DNA of 64,000 nucleotides from Fodinibacter sp963695175. GTDB taxonomy: Bacteria; Actinomycetota; Actinomycetes; Actinomycetales; Dermatophilaceae. Location: assembly GCA_963695175.1 (NCBI GenBank), contig CAVOGG010000004.1, positions 558,001 through 622,000 of the forward strand, written 5' to 3'. The position numbers were made by a program, and so were the translations under genes. Positions 17,001 through 25,247 of the stretch are shown one piece after another (position 1 is the stretch's first letter; the number at the start of each line of letters is the position of its first letter). Under the pieces are notes generated by a model. That model worked only from the letters and a program-made list of their open reading frames with translations, ran no database searches and was not told the DNA's origin.

Positions 17001-17904
17001 GTGACCGCCACCCCCCTGCCGACGGCCGACGGCATCGTCGTCGTCCCGGCCCCCGGGCGCGGCCCCGGCCACTGGGCGGGGGCGCCCAGCGCGGTGGTCG
17101 TCGGGGGCACGGTCTGGCTTGCCTACCGGTTGCGTCGACCGGTCGACGCAGGTCGCGGCGTCGGCGTGGTGGTGGCCCGCTCCGACGACGGGGTGGTGTT
17201 CGAGACCGTGGCGCACGTCGGGCGCGAGGCGTTCGGCGCGGCATCCCTGGAACGGCCGGCCCTGGTGCGCCGGCCTGGCGGTGGCTGGCGCCTCTACCTC
17301 AGCTGCGCGACCCCCGGCTCGAAGCATTGGTGGGTCGAGGCCCTCGACGCCGACACACCACAGGCGCTGCCCGACGGCCGACGCACGGTGGTGCACGCGG
17401 GCAGCGCCGCCTTCGGGGTCAAGGACCCCGTCGTGGCCGTCGGCGACGATGGGTGGTGGATGTGGCTGTGCTGCCACCCCCTCGACGTGCCCGGCCACGA
17501 GGACCGGATGACGACCCGCCTGTTCCGCAGTGACGACGGGCTGGCCTGGGCCGACCGGGGTGAGGTGCTGCGCGGCACCCCCGGTACGTGGGACGCCCGC
17601 GGGGCACGGGTCACCGCGGTCGTCTCCCGCGAGCCGCTCGTCGTGCTCTACGACGGCCGGGCTTCGGTGCAGGAGAACTGGTTCGAGCGCACCGGCATCG
17701 CGCGGTCGCGCGACGACGGGCCCGGCTCTCGTCGCCGACGACGGTGGCCCGGCGGCATCCTCACCGCACGGTGACGGCGCGCTGCGCTACGCGACCGCCG
17801 TCGCCCTGCCCGGCGGCGGCCTGCGCTGGTACGCCGAGGTCGCCCACCCCGACGGCTCCCACGACCTGATCACCTCCGTCTCCCCGACCCCCGGCGAGAC
17901 CTGA
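17001..17904 (+). pseudogene. Glycosidase-like beta-propeller protein, frameshifted
   Basis: The first 240 residues (from GTG 17001, or GTG 16983) resemble the five-bladed beta-propeller glycosidases of the GH32/43/130 type: APSAVVVGGTVWLAYR, ARSDDGVVFE, RPALVRRPGGGWRLYLS and FGVKDPVVAVG with the acidic blade residues. At 17718-17724, inside the run gggcccgg, one extra base shifts the frame to an early stop at 17774. In the next frame the protein continues without a break, PALVADDGGPAAS to VSPTPGET, ending at 17904. Corrected, it would be about 300 residues. The single clean shift in a GC run could be a sequencing error. A glycosidase function is an inference from fold-type motifs only. Confidence 0.7.
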
Positions 17905-17929
17905 CCCACACCGTCCCAGGAGGACACCC

Positions 17930-18346
17930 GTGCCCAAGGCCCCACTACCCGCAGACGTCGCCGAGCTGTTCGCTCGCCCCAACCCCGCGGTCGTCGCGGT
18001 GCTGATGCCGAGCGGCGCACCGATGGCTGTCGCCACCTGGTACCTCGTCGAGGACGACGGCACCGTGCTGCTCAACATGGATGCCGGCCGTGCCCGCCTC
18101 GACTGGATGCGTGACCGCCCCGAGGTGGCGCTCACCGCACTCAAGGAGAACGAGTGGTACACCCACGTCAGCGTGCGTGGACCAGTGGTGCGCTGGGAGG
18201 ACGACCCCGAGAAGGCGCTTGCCGACATCGACCGGCTCTCGATCCACTACCGCGGCAGGCCGTACCCCAACCGAGACCGGCCGCGAGCCAGTTGCTGGAT
18301 GCGGGTCGACCACTGGCACGGCTGGGGCCAGGCGAAGGCGGAGTAG
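17930..18346 (+). CDS. PPOX-class flavin/F420-dependent oxidoreductase family protein
   Basis: The 138-residue single split-barrel domain has MPSGAPMAVATWYLVEDDGTVLLNM near the N-terminus, DWMRDRPEVALTALKEN, the strand HVSVRGPVVRW, and IDRLSIHYRGRPYP. These match the pyridoxamine-phosphate-oxidase-like family in which many actinobacterial members bind F420, FMN or haem. Translation starts at GTG 17930 with a strong AGGAGG sequence 6 bases upstream. It lies just after the glycosidase-like gene. A decayed relative lies at 757-1165. The exact cofactor cannot be assigned from sequence alone. Confidence 0.85.
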   Translation: MPKAPLPADVAELFARPNPAVVAVLMPSGAPMAVATWYLVEDDGTVLLNMDAGRARLDWMRDRPEVALTALKENEWYTHVSVRGPVVRWEDDPEKALADIDRLSIHYRGRPYPNRDRPRASCWMRVDHWHGWGQAKAE

Positions 18347-18496
18347 CCCGGGCACCGCGGCGGTGTGAGGTTGTTTTCAGTCGTCTTCTCCCATGGTTGG
18401 CTTCTCCTCACCCGGTGGCGTCGATGGGTGGCGACGGCCCTCGCGCGGGCCGCCGCGAGGCTCGACGGCGTGGTCGACCAGGGCCATACTCGGCGC

Positions 18497-19273
18497 ATGG
18501 TGGGGACCGACGAGATGCTGCCCGACCGTGGCCCGGCGGCGGCCGCCGAGGCGCTGCGGGCCGCCGGTGAGCTGCGGGTGTTCGACGGCCGGGCCACCGC
18601 GTGGCTCGTGCTGCAACGGCTGCTCGAGGTCGCGGGGTTCGCGATGTTCTTCGGGGGAGTGCTCTTCGGAAGCGTCCTCGTCGGCCAGTGGGTGTGGATC
18701 TGCGCGGGCGTGGGCGTCACGCTCTTCGCCTGGGAGGGTCCGGTGAGCCGCCGTGCCGGGGCCGAGCCGCTGCGGTGGCCCACCCGCCGGCGGGTGGTGG
18801 TGACGGCGATGCTCATGGGCGCGATCTTGGTCAGCGCACTGCTGCCCGACGCCTCACAGGGCTCGTCGGGCCAGGGCTCGGCGTTCGTGGTCGGGGCTGC
18901 CGTGCTGGCCGCCTGCTACCTGGTCGCCCCCGTGGTGCGTTGGCTGTGGTCACGTCTCCGCCCAGGTGGCGCGACGGCGTGGCCCGACGGCGCACAGGCC
19001 TACGCGGTGCTGACCGTGCTGTCCCGGGCCCAGTGGGTGCACCCCGACCGGCTGGCCGTGCTCACCGGCCTGCCCCGCGACCGGTGCGACGAGTGGCTGC
19101 GAGCCTGTGCGGTTCGCGGCCTTGCGAACACGGCCGTCCGCCGGGCGTTCCTCATGCGGAACGCCGAGATCACCGCGAGCGGCCGGGCCTGCCTGGCCCG
19201 GTGGAACGCCGAGCTCGCCGCACGTGCCGCTCAGGTCCGAGCCACGGACACCACCGGCTCGTCGGTGCCATGA
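18497..19273 (+). CDS. Four-helix membrane protein with winged-helix-like C-terminus
   Basis: The 258-residue protein begins MVGTDEMLPDRGP and has two membrane helix pairs: residues about 40-85 (VAGFAMFFGGVLFGSVLVGQ, WVWICAGVGVTLFAW) and about 97-150. The cytoplasmic C-terminal 95 residues look like a winged-helix domain: AYAVLTVLSRAQWVHPDRLA, LTGLPRDRCDEWLRACAVRGL, and a wing ending ITASGRACLARWNAEL. This is the arrangement of MarR/PadR-like DNA-binding domains. I know no named family for the combination. ATG 18497 has no Shine-Dalgarno sequence, but a CATACT box lies 6 bases before it, as for other leaderless genes here. Confidence 0.6.
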   Translation: MVGTDEMLPDRGPAAAAEALRAAGELRVFDGRATAWLVLQRLLEVAGFAMFFGGVLFGSVLVGQWVWICAGVGVTLFAWEGPVSRRAGAEPLRWPTRRRVVVTAMLMGAILVSALLPDASQGSSGQGSAFVVGAAVLAACYLVAPVVRWLWSRLRPGGATAWPDGAQAYAVLTVLSRAQWVHPDRLAVLTGLPRDRCDEWLRACAVRGLANTAVRRAFLMRNAEITASGRACLARWNAELAARAAQVRATDTTGSSVP

Positions 19274-19314
19274 TCGGCACCTGGTGGGTGTCGGGGCCGT
19301 AGCGGCGCGGGGGC

Positions 19315-20694
19315 TCAGCCGTGCACCGACTCCACGGCACCGACCAACCCGGACGTGAGCAGCGACAGGTCGTCGTCCGACGTCACGTAGGGCGGCATCG
19401 TGTAGACGAGGTCGCGGAACGGCCGCACCCACACGCCACGTTCGATGGCGGCCGCGGTCACCTCGGCCACCCGCACCGGCTCGCGCAGCTGCACGACCCC
19501 GACGGCTCCCAGCACGCGCACCTCCATGACGGAGGTCAGGGACGCCGCCCGCTCCAGGCCCGCGGTCAGCCCCCCTTCGATGCGGGCCACCTCGGCCCCG
19601 GTGTCGCGCGACGCGAGGAGGTCGAGGTTGGCGGACGCGATCGCACAGGCGAGCGGGTTGGCCATGAAGGTGGGCCCGTGCATCAGCCCCCCGGCCTCGC
19701 CGGCGCTGACCCCCTCGGCCACCGCGCGGGTGCACAGCACGGCAGCCAGGGTGAGGTAGCCCCCGGTGAGGGCCTTGCCGACGCAGAGGATGTCCGGTGC
19801 AAGATCGACCAATAGGTCGAAGTTGCCCCGACCGGCGCCGGCCCAGAGCGGCCCGGTGCGGTGGAAGCCGGTGGCGATCTCGTCGTGGATCACCAGCGCG
19901 CCGTGCTCGCGCGCCAGCTCGTGCAGCACCGCCAGCACGTGCGGGCTGTAGACGTGCATCCCGCCGGCGCCCTGCAGCACCGGCTCGACGATCACGGCGG
20001 CCACGGCATCGGCGTGCGCGGCGTACAGCGCCCGGGTCTCGCGCTCCCAGGCGACCAGCTCCGGGTCGTCGGGGGCGCGGTCGAGGCCACCCGGCGGCTT
20101 CGGCGCGAAGACGTGCTCGGGCAGCACTCCGCGGAAGAGCGCGTGCATCCCGCCCACCGGGTCGGTCACCGACATCGGCGAGAACGTGTCGCCGTGGTAG
20201 CCCCCGCGGATCGTGAAGAAGCGGGTGCGCCGGCGCCCGGCGGCCAGGTGCCACTGCAACGCCATCTTCATCGCGACCTCGACCGACACCGACCCCGAGT
20301 CGGCGAGGAACACGTGCTCCAGCCCCGCGGGCGCCAGCTCGACCAACCGTCGTGCCAGCCCGATCGCGGGCTCGTGGGTCAGGCCCCCGAACATCACGTG
20401 CGACATCGAGTCGAGCTGGCGGCGAGCCGCGGCGTCGAGCTCTGGCACGGCGTACCCGTGGATGGCGCACCACCACGACGCCATCGCGTCGACGACCTCG
20501 CGCGGCTCGCCGTCGCGACCACGCAACCGCAACCGGATGCCGTGCGCGGACTCCACGAGGTAGGGCTCCTGGGGCGTCAACGCGGAGGAGTACGGGTGCC
20601 ACACGTGGTCGCGGTCGAAGGCGAGCAGCTCGGCGGCATCCGATGCCGTGAGCTCGGGTCGCGGGGCGGAGCCAGGGGCGGCGTCGGTGTCCAT
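19315..20694 (-). CDS. bioA: Adenosylmethionine-8-amino-7-oxononanoate aminotransferase
   Basis: The 459-residue class III PLP aminotransferase converts 8-amino-7-oxononanoate to 7,8-diaminononanoate, with S-adenosylmethionine as amino donor. Motifs seen: HVWHPYSSA near the N-terminus, MASWWCAIHGYAVPELD (BioA-specific substrate region), ADSGSVSVEVAMKMALQ, GGYHGDTFS, VIHDEIATGFHRTG with the PLP aspartate, and CVGKALTGGYL with the Schiff-base lysine near residue 306. The start at 20694 gives the normal length. It stands alone, 4 kb from bioFD and 2.7 kb from bioB; the repeat at 20724-20767 lies directly upstream of it. Confidence 0.96.
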   Translation of the reverse strand: MDTDAAPGSAPRPELTASDAAELLAFDRDHVWHPYSSALTPQEPYLVESAHGIRLRLRGRDGEPREVVDAMASWWCAIHGYAVPELDAAARRQLDSMSHVMFGGLTHEPAIGLARRLVELAPAGLEHVFLADSGSVSVEVAMKMALQWHLAAGRRRTRFFTIRGGYHGDTFSPMSVTDPVGGMHALFRGVLPEHVFAPKPPGGLDRAPDDPELVAWERETRALYAAHADAVAAVIVEPVLQGAGGMHVYSPHVLAVLHELAREHGALVIHDEIATGFHRTGPLWAGAGRGNFDLLVDLAPDILCVGKALTGGYLTLAAVLCTRAVAEGVSAGEAGGLMHGPTFMANPLACAIASANLDLLASRDTGAEVARIEGGLTAGLERAASLTSVMEVRVLGAVGVVQLREPVRVAEVTAAAIERGVWVRPFRDLVYTMPPYVTSDDDLSLLTSGLVGAVESVHG

Positions 20695-20723
20695 CGCGCC
20701 CCATTGTGTCGGTCCCCCTCGCG

Positions 20724-20767
20724 GCGAGTGCGGAAGTGGTCGCCAGGGCAGCCACTTCCGCACTCGC
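20724..20767. repeat. 44-base palindromic repeat element, copy 1
   Basis: GCGAGTGCGGAAGTGG (20724-20739) and CCACTTCCGCACTCGC (20752-20767) are a perfect 16-base inverted repeat around a 12-base loop. It lies between the FMN reductase 3' end and the bioA start, both on the minus strand. A near-identical element with the same arm and loop lengths is at 25136-25179. There is no U-tract, so it is either a non-canonical terminator or a REP-like dispersed element. Confidence 0.85.
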
Positions 20768-20785
20768 GGCGGGATGGGGGAGGGG

Positions 20786-21340
20786 TCAGGCGGCGGCGCG
20801 GGCGCTCTCGACCTCGCCGGCCAGCCGGCCCATCAGGGCGCGCAGGTCGGCGTCGAGCGCCGCGTCGGTGAGGCGGCCGTCGACGAACGCCTGGAAGGCC
20901 GAGCCGACCCCCACGGTGTCCTCGATGACGTCGGCACCGGCGACCTTGAGCACCTTGACGCCGTCCTCACGGGCCCACTGGGCCGAGCGTGGCGACCCGG
21001 TCGCGGCGATGACCGCGGCGGGCTTGCCGGCGATGGCGGCGACGCCACGCGGGCGCGACACCCAGTCGACGGCGTTCTTGACGGCGCTCGACATCGAGCC
21101 GTTGTACTCGGGCGTCACGAGCAGCACGGCGTCCGAGTCGGCGACGGCCTCACGCAGGTCGCGGGCGACCTCGGGCAGGTGGTCGTCGTGGTCGAGGTCC
21201 TCGGAGTAGTGGGGCAGCTCGGCGAGCCGGGCGAACACGGTGCCCTCGACCCCGGAGGGGAGGTGGGCGATGGCGGCGTCGGCGAGCAGCTGGTTGGTGG
21301 AGCCGGCGCGCAGGCTGCCGACGAGGACGAGGACGTTCAC
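20786..21340 (-). CDS. NADPH-dependent FMN reductase
   Basis: The 184-residue flavodoxin-fold enzyme reduces FMN or quinone-like acceptors with NAD(P)H. The FMN phosphate loop is GSLRAGSTNQLLAD (residues 8-21), and the family signature PEYNGSMSSAVKNAVDW lies at about residues 78-94. GSPRSAQWAR and the C-terminal dimer helix are also present. Translation starts at GTG 21340, with AAGGAG 6 bases upstream. An AT-rich palindromic stretch at 21399-21418 in its upstream region suggests control by a MarR- or HxlR-type repressor encoded elsewhere. Confidence 0.9.
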   Translation of the reverse strand: MNVLVLVGSLRAGSTNQLLADAAIAHLPSGVEGTVFARLAELPHYSEDLDHDDHLPEVARDLREAVADSDAVLLVTPEYNGSMSSAVKNAVDWVSRPRGVAAIAGKPAAVIAATGSPRSAQWAREDGVKVLKVAGADVIEDTVGVGSAFQAFVDGRLTDAALDADLRALMGRLAGEVESARAAA

Positions 21341-21398
21341 GGAGGACTCCTTGGGGAGTGACTGGTGCAGATCGGTGTCAGGACGATCGACGTTGATC

Positions 21399-21422
21399 AG
21401 TTAATTGAACCGTCAACTATAT
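21399..21422. promoter_or_regulatory. AT-rich palindromic operator candidate upstream of the FMN reductase
   Basis: AGTT (21399-21402) and AACT (21415-21418) flank the AT-rich core of AGTTAATTGAACCGTCAACT. On the minus strand this is preceded by TATAGT (21422-21417), a good -10 hexamer. A repressor bound here would block the FMN reductase promoter. The layout resembles TATAGTTG followed by a dyad at the MarR-controlled gene near 62470. Confidence 0.45.
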
Positions 21423-21492
21423 CCGGACATTCCCGTCCTCGGGATGCCCGAGTGGTGACCCACGCCACCCCCGTGCCAGCCAACGGCAGCGG

Positions 21493-22434
21493 TCAGTCGG
21501 CGGCCCGGGCCAGGCGCTCCGCCAGGGCCGCCACCTCGGGGGCGAGGCCGTCGGGGGAGACGATGCGGAACTCCCAGGGCAGCCAGGCCAGCCGGGCCGC
21601 GGCCGCTCGCACGTCCCACGCCGAGAACCGCATCTCGCACCGGTCGCCGAGGGCAGCCAGCTCCCCGAGGCCGGCCGGCACGGCATCCGCGACGACGTCG
21701 AGCGGGGCGTCGATGTCGAGCACGACGTCGATGCCCCGCGCCCCCCGGGCCAGGGCCTCGCGCACGTGCTCGGCGGCGTCGGGCGCCTCACGCGGCCGGA
21801 AGGTGAACGTCGACTCCCGCACTTCGCTCATCCGGTCGAGGCGGAAGCTGCGCCAGTCTGCGCGGTCGAGGTCCCAGGCGAGCAGGTACCAGCGCGAGGT
21901 GGTGGCGACCAGCCGGTACGGCTCGGCCCGGCGGCTCGACTCCTCGCCGGAGGCCGCGGCGTAGTCGAACCGCACCTCGTGGCACGCCCGAGCGGCCCGG
22001 GCGAGCAGCGCCACCACGGCGCCCTCGACGAGCTGGTCGCGGCGGCCGAGCGTCACGGTGGCCTGTGAGACCGCCTCGACGCTCGCGCGCAGCCGAGCCG
22101 GCAGCACCTGGTCGAGCTTGCCCAGGGTGCGCATCGCCGGCTCGCCGAGCCCGGCCACCGTGCCGCCGGCGGCCAGCCGCAGCGAGACGGCCACGGCCAC
22201 GGCCTCCTCGTCGTCGAGGAGGAGCGGCGGCAGCGCCGTGCCCGACCCCAGCTGGTAGCCGCCCCCGACGCCCTGGCCGGCCCGCACCGGGTAGCCCAGC
22301 GCCCGCAGCCGGTCGACGTCGCGGCGCACCGTGCGGGTGGTCACGTCGAGCTTCTCGGCGAGCTCGGGCCCGGTCCAGGTGGGGCGCGACTGGAGCAGGC
22401 CGAGCAGGCGCAGCACGCGCGAGGTCTGGGTCAT
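21493..22434 (-). CDS. YafY-type HTH regulator with WYL domain
   Basis: The 313-residue regulator has an N-terminal DeoR-like winged helix (residues 6-60): RVLRLLGLLQSRPTW, LDVTTRTVRRDVDRLRALGYPV. A WYL ligand-sensing domain follows (residues about 135-215) with YRLVATTSRWYLLAWD and FRLDRMSEV, then a WCX-like C-terminal extension. WYL proteins often respond to nucleic acid or small ligands; the ligand here is unknown. It diverges from a DinB-family gene, and the 97-base gap contains GGACCAGAACTGTCC (22459-22473), a near-palindrome and likely operator. GGAGG lies 9 bases before the ATG. Confidence 0.9.
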   Translation of the reverse strand: MTQTSRVLRLLGLLQSRPTWTGPELAEKLDVTTRTVRRDVDRLRALGYPVRAGQGVGGGYQLGSGTALPPLLLDDEEAVAVAVSLRLAAGGTVAGLGEPAMRTLGKLDQVLPARLRASVEAVSQATVTLGRRDQLVEGAVVALLARAARACHEVRFDYAAASGEESSRRAEPYRLVATTSRWYLLAWDLDRADWRSFRLDRMSEVRESTFTFRPREAPDAAEHVREALARGARGIDVVLDIDAPLDVVADAVPAGLGELAALGDRCEMRFSAWDVRAAAARLAWLPWEFRIVSPDGLAPEVAALAERLARAAD

Positions 22435-22458
22435 GTCCGGAATCCTCCGACCGATAGC

Positions 22459-22473
22459 GGACCAGAACTGTCC
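22459..22473. promoter_or_regulatory. Candidate operator between WYL regulator and DinB gene
   Basis: GGACCAGAACTGTCC is an imperfect inverted repeat (GGACCAG against CTGTCC, one base missing). It is central in the divergent region, 25 bases before the regulator start and 58 before the DinB start. Binding by the WYL regulator is inferred from position. Confidence 0.4.
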
Positions 22474-22531
22474 TCATTGTGGCGGAGGGTGGTGACACCA
22501 GCCAGGGACCACCACCGAGAAGGAGCCCCAG

Positions 22532-23104
22532 ATGTCCGGCAACGCCGCGATGAGCACCGACGAGCGCGAGCTGCTCGCCAACTACGTCAAGCAGCAGCAC
22601 GACGGCTTCCGAGGGGCGGTCCTCGACCTCACCGACGAGCAGGCGGGCCAGAAGATCGCGTCCAGCGCGCTCAGCGTCGGCGGGTTGGTCAAGCACGCCG
22701 CGTCGGTGCAGGTCGGCTGGCGGCTGATGATCGAGGCCGCGCCGAACGACCCGGTCTGGCCGGGCACCTTCGAGGAGCAGCAGGCGAACTACCTGCGCGA
22801 CAACACCTGGCTCGAGGGCGACACCGTGGAGGGCGCGCTGGTCGCGTTCGACGCCGAGGCCGAGCGGGTGCTCGCCGCCATCCGGGCCGCCGACCTCGAC
22901 ACCCCCGTGCCGGTGCCGCAGGACGTGCCGTGGTTCCCCAAGGACGTCACCCACTGGTCGGTGCGCTGGGTCGTGCTGCACCTCATCGAGGAGCTGGCCC
23001 GGCACGCCGGACACGCCGACCTGCTGCGTGAGGCGATCGACGGCGCCACGATGTACGAGCTGATGGCCCGCCGCGAGGGCTGGGACACGACCGCGTGGGC
23101 CTGA
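22532..23104 (+). CDS. DinB-family (DUF664-type) protein
   Basis: The 190-residue four-helix-bundle protein belongs to the DinB/YfiT-like superfamily: ERELLANYVKQQHDGF, LSVGGLVKHAASVQVGWRLM with the first metal-binding His, and LHLIEELARHAGHADLLREAI with the two further histidines of the usual His triad. Members bind a divalent metal and several are thiol transferases that use mycothiol or bacillithiol; the exact activity here is unknown. AGAAGGAG lies 7 bases before ATG 22532. It diverges from the WYL regulator, a frequent pairing, so is likely its target. Confidence 0.88.
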   Translation: MSGNAAMSTDERELLANYVKQQHDGFRGAVLDLTDEQAGQKIASSALSVGGLVKHAASVQVGWRLMIEAAPNDPVWPGTFEEQQANYLRDNTWLEGDTVEGALVAFDAEAERVLAAIRAADLDTPVPVPQDVPWFPKDVTHWSVRWVVLHLIEELARHAGHADLLREAIDGATMYELMARREGWDTTAWA

Positions 23105-23111
23105 GCCGGCC

Positions 23112-23360
23112 TCAGCCCCAGGTGGGCTGCTCGACGGTGCCGTGCTGCACGCACGTCGCCGTCCACGCGCCGGGGGTGACCTGCACCTTCATCCGGCGCC
23201 GGCAGTGCACGCACCACCGCGGCGGCTCCAGCTCGGCCCGGCGGACGCATCGCGCGTGGTCGCCGCCGTCAACGGCCTCGCCGCACTGCCCGCACCACGT
23301 GCCCACGGAACCCGAGCGCGCGACCGGACCCACGGCATCCTCACCGAGCACGAACACCAC
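23112..23360 (-). CDS. bsaP: Biotin synthase auxiliary protein (BsaP-like), six-cysteine protein
   Basis: The 82-residue protein begins at GTG 23360, four bases after the bioB stop, so it is the second gene of a bioB operon. It has six cysteines (residues 23, 26, 38, 50, 53 and 70), including two CxxC pairs, CGQC and CVHC, and the segment MKVQVTPGAWTATC. Position and pattern match the small protein that actinobacterial biotin synthases need for activity, described in mycobacteria as BsaP; it is thought to support the auxiliary iron-sulfur cluster of BioB. The assignment rests on context plus the cysteine pattern, not on alignment. Its stop lies 8 bases from the end of the convergent DinB gene. 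Confidence 0.8.
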   Translation of the reverse strand: MVFVLGEDAVGPVARSGSVGTWCGQCGEAVDGGDHARCVRRAELEPPRWCVHCRRRMKVQVTPGAWTATCVQHGTVEQPTWG

Positions 23361-23364
23361 CGCG

Positions 23365-24378
23365 TCAGAACGTCTCGTTGAGGGCCTTGATCGGCATCTC
23401 GAGCTCGTCGAGCAGCGCGAGGTCCTCGCGCGGGTCGCGCCCGAGGGTCGTGAGGTAGTTGCCGACGATGACGGCGTTGATGCCGCCGAGCAGGCCGTCG
23501 CGGGTGCCGAGGTCGCCGAGGGTGAGCTCGCGGCCGCCGGCGTACCGCAGGATGGTGCGCGGCAGGGCGAGCCGGAACGCCGCGATGGTGCGCAGGGCGT
23601 CCGACGCGTCCATCGGCTCGAGGTCGCCGAACGGCGTGCCGGGGCGCGGGTTGAGGAAGTTGAGCGGCACCTCGTGCGGCTCGAGCTCGCCCAGCTGGGC
23701 GGCGAGCTCGGCGCGCTGCTCGATGGTCTCGCCCATGCCGACCAGGCCGCCGCAGCACAGCTCCATGCCCGACTCCTTGACCATCAGGCAGGTGTCCCAG
23801 CGCTCGTCGAAGGAGTGCGTGGTGACGACGTTCGGGAAGTACGAGCGCCCGGCCTCGAGGTTGTGGTTGTAGCGGTGCACGCCCATGTCGACGAGGTCGT
23901 CGACCTGCTCGCGGCTGAGCATGCCGAGCGACGCGGCGACGTTGATGTCGACGGCGGCCCGGATCGCGGCGACCCCCTCGCGCATCTGCTGCATCAGCTT
24001 GTCGTCGGGGCCGCGCACGGCGGCGACGATGCAGAACTCGCTCGCCCCGGTCGCCGCGGTCTGCTTGGCGGCGCGCACCAGCTCGGGCACGTTGAGCCAG
24101 ACCGAGCGCACCGGCGAGGTGAACTGCCCCGACTGCGAGCAGAAGTGGCAGTCCTCGGGGCAGCCGCCGGTCTTGAGCGACACGATGCCCTCGACCTCGA
24201 CGCTCGGGCCCTGGTACTTCATCCGCACCTCGTGGGCCAGCGCCAGCAGGTCCTGCAGCCGGTCGTCGCCGGTGCGCAGCACCTCGACGATCTGCGGGTG
24301 CGTCAGCGGCACCCCGCGTTCGAGCACCTGCTCGCGCGCGACGTCGAGGATGTCGGTCCGGGTCACCTGTGCCGTCAT
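23365..24378 (-). CDS. bioB: Biotin synthase
   Basis: The 337-residue radical-SAM enzyme inserts sulfur into dethiobiotin, the last step of biotin synthesis. The [4Fe-4S]-binding CxxxCxxC motif is CPEDCHFC (Cys73, Cys77, Cys80). Other conserved elements are YNHNLEAGRSYFPNVVTTH, CCGGLVGMGE (cluster-proximal cysteines and glycine strand) and NFLNPRPGTPF. ATG 24378 is the only good start. It heads a bioB-bsaP unit and diverges from a PadR regulator across 88 bases. With bioA, bioF and bioD in the same window, only the pimeloyl-forming steps are missing. Confidence 0.97.
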   Translation of the reverse strand: MTAQVTRTDILDVAREQVLERGVPLTHPQIVEVLRTGDDRLQDLLALAHEVRMKYQGPSVEVEGIVSLKTGGCPEDCHFCSQSGQFTSPVRSVWLNVPELVRAAKQTAATGASEFCIVAAVRGPDDKLMQQMREGVAAIRAAVDINVAASLGMLSREQVDDLVDMGVHRYNHNLEAGRSYFPNVVTTHSFDERWDTCLMVKESGMELCCGGLVGMGETIEQRAELAAQLGELEPHEVPLNFLNPRPGTPFGDLEPMDASDALRTIAAFRLALPRTILRYAGGRELTLGDLGTRDGLLGGINAVIVGNYLTTLGRDPREDLALLDELEMPIKALNETF

Positions 24379-24466
24379 GTCCCTGATTGTTGCGTATGCC
24401 GTGCGCTCGCCTCGCGCTGTCCCGACCGCCGGTCCGCCGGCACCGCCACCTCCCTAGACTGCGCGC

Positions 24467-25114
24467 ATGGCGAGCACCTCGACACGGATGCTGCTCCTGG
24501 GCGCCGTGCAGCTGTTCGAACCGGTCAACGGCTACCAGATCCGCCGCGAGCTGGTCTCCTGGCGCGTCGACGAGTGGGCCCACATCAACCCGGGCTCGAT
24601 CTACTCGGGGCTCGAGACCCTCGCGCGCGCCGGGCACCTCGCAGGTCACCCGCTCGCCGAGGGCAGCCGCAGGGTCACCGTCTACACGACGACCGAGGCG
24701 GGGCGCGAGGAGTTCCAGCGGCTCTTCGCGGACGCGGTGCGCACCCACGACCGCGGCTCGGCCCGCGGGTTCACGACGGCGCTGTCGCTCGCGCCCCTGG
24801 TCACCCGCGAGGCCTTCCTGGGGCTGCTCACCCAGCGGCTCGCGGCCCTCGACGCCGTGCTCGCCGAGGGGGAGGCCCTGGCCGCGGCGCCGGGCGACCA
24901 GCTGCCGCCGCACCTGCCCGCGCTCATCGCCCTGTGGAACGCCCAGGGCCGCACCGAGCGGGCCTGGCTGGTCGACATGGTGGCCGGCCTCGAGACCGGC
25001 GCCGGGTGGTTCGCGGGCGAGCAGTCCGGGTGGGCGCCGCCGGCCGACGACCCGGGCTGGGCCATGCAGGCCGACCGCGAGCGCTACCGCCAGGCCCTCG
25101 GCCTCACCGACTGA
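24467..25114 (+). CDS. PadR-family transcriptional regulator
   Basis: The 215-residue regulator has the PadR winged helix at residues 7-80: LLGAVQLFEPVNGYQIRREL, INPGSIYSGLETLARAGHL, and the wing RRVTVYTTTEAGREEFQRL. A C-terminal helical dimerisation region of the Vir type follows. TAGACT lies 6 bases before ATG 24467, with no Shine-Dalgarno sequence, consistent with a leaderless transcript. It sits directly before a DrrAB-like ABC exporter, and the palindromes at 25248-25284 between them fit PadR-type autoregulation of drug efflux. Confidence 0.92.
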   Translation: MASTSTRMLLLGAVQLFEPVNGYQIRRELVSWRVDEWAHINPGSIYSGLETLARAGHLAGHPLAEGSRRVTVYTTTEAGREEFQRLFADAVRTHDRGSARGFTTALSLAPLVTREAFLGLLTQRLAALDAVLAEGEALAAAPGDQLPPHLPALIALWNAQGRTERAWLVDMVAGLETGAGWFAGEQSGWAPPADDPGWAMQADRERYRQALGLTD

Positions 25115-25135
25115 CCGCGCCCGCTCGTCCCCGCG

Positions 25136-25179
25136 GCGAGTGCGGCAGTGGTCGCTGGGACAACCACTTCCGCACTCAC
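25136..25179. repeat. 44-base palindromic repeat element, copy 2
   Basis: GCGAGTGCGGCAGTGG (25136-25151) pairs with CCACTTCCGCACTCAC (25164-25179) at 14 of 16 positions around a 12-base loop. It matches copy 1 at 20724-20767 in arm length, loop length and most bases, including the loop core. It follows the PadR gene at a distance of 21 bases, so it may also act in transcription termination. Confidence 0.8.
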
Positions 25180-25247
25180 GGCGGAGGGGCCCTCCGGCCC
25201 ACATCGGGCGCGTCGGCGCCTCACGCTGCATCCCGCTCGCTTGACAA

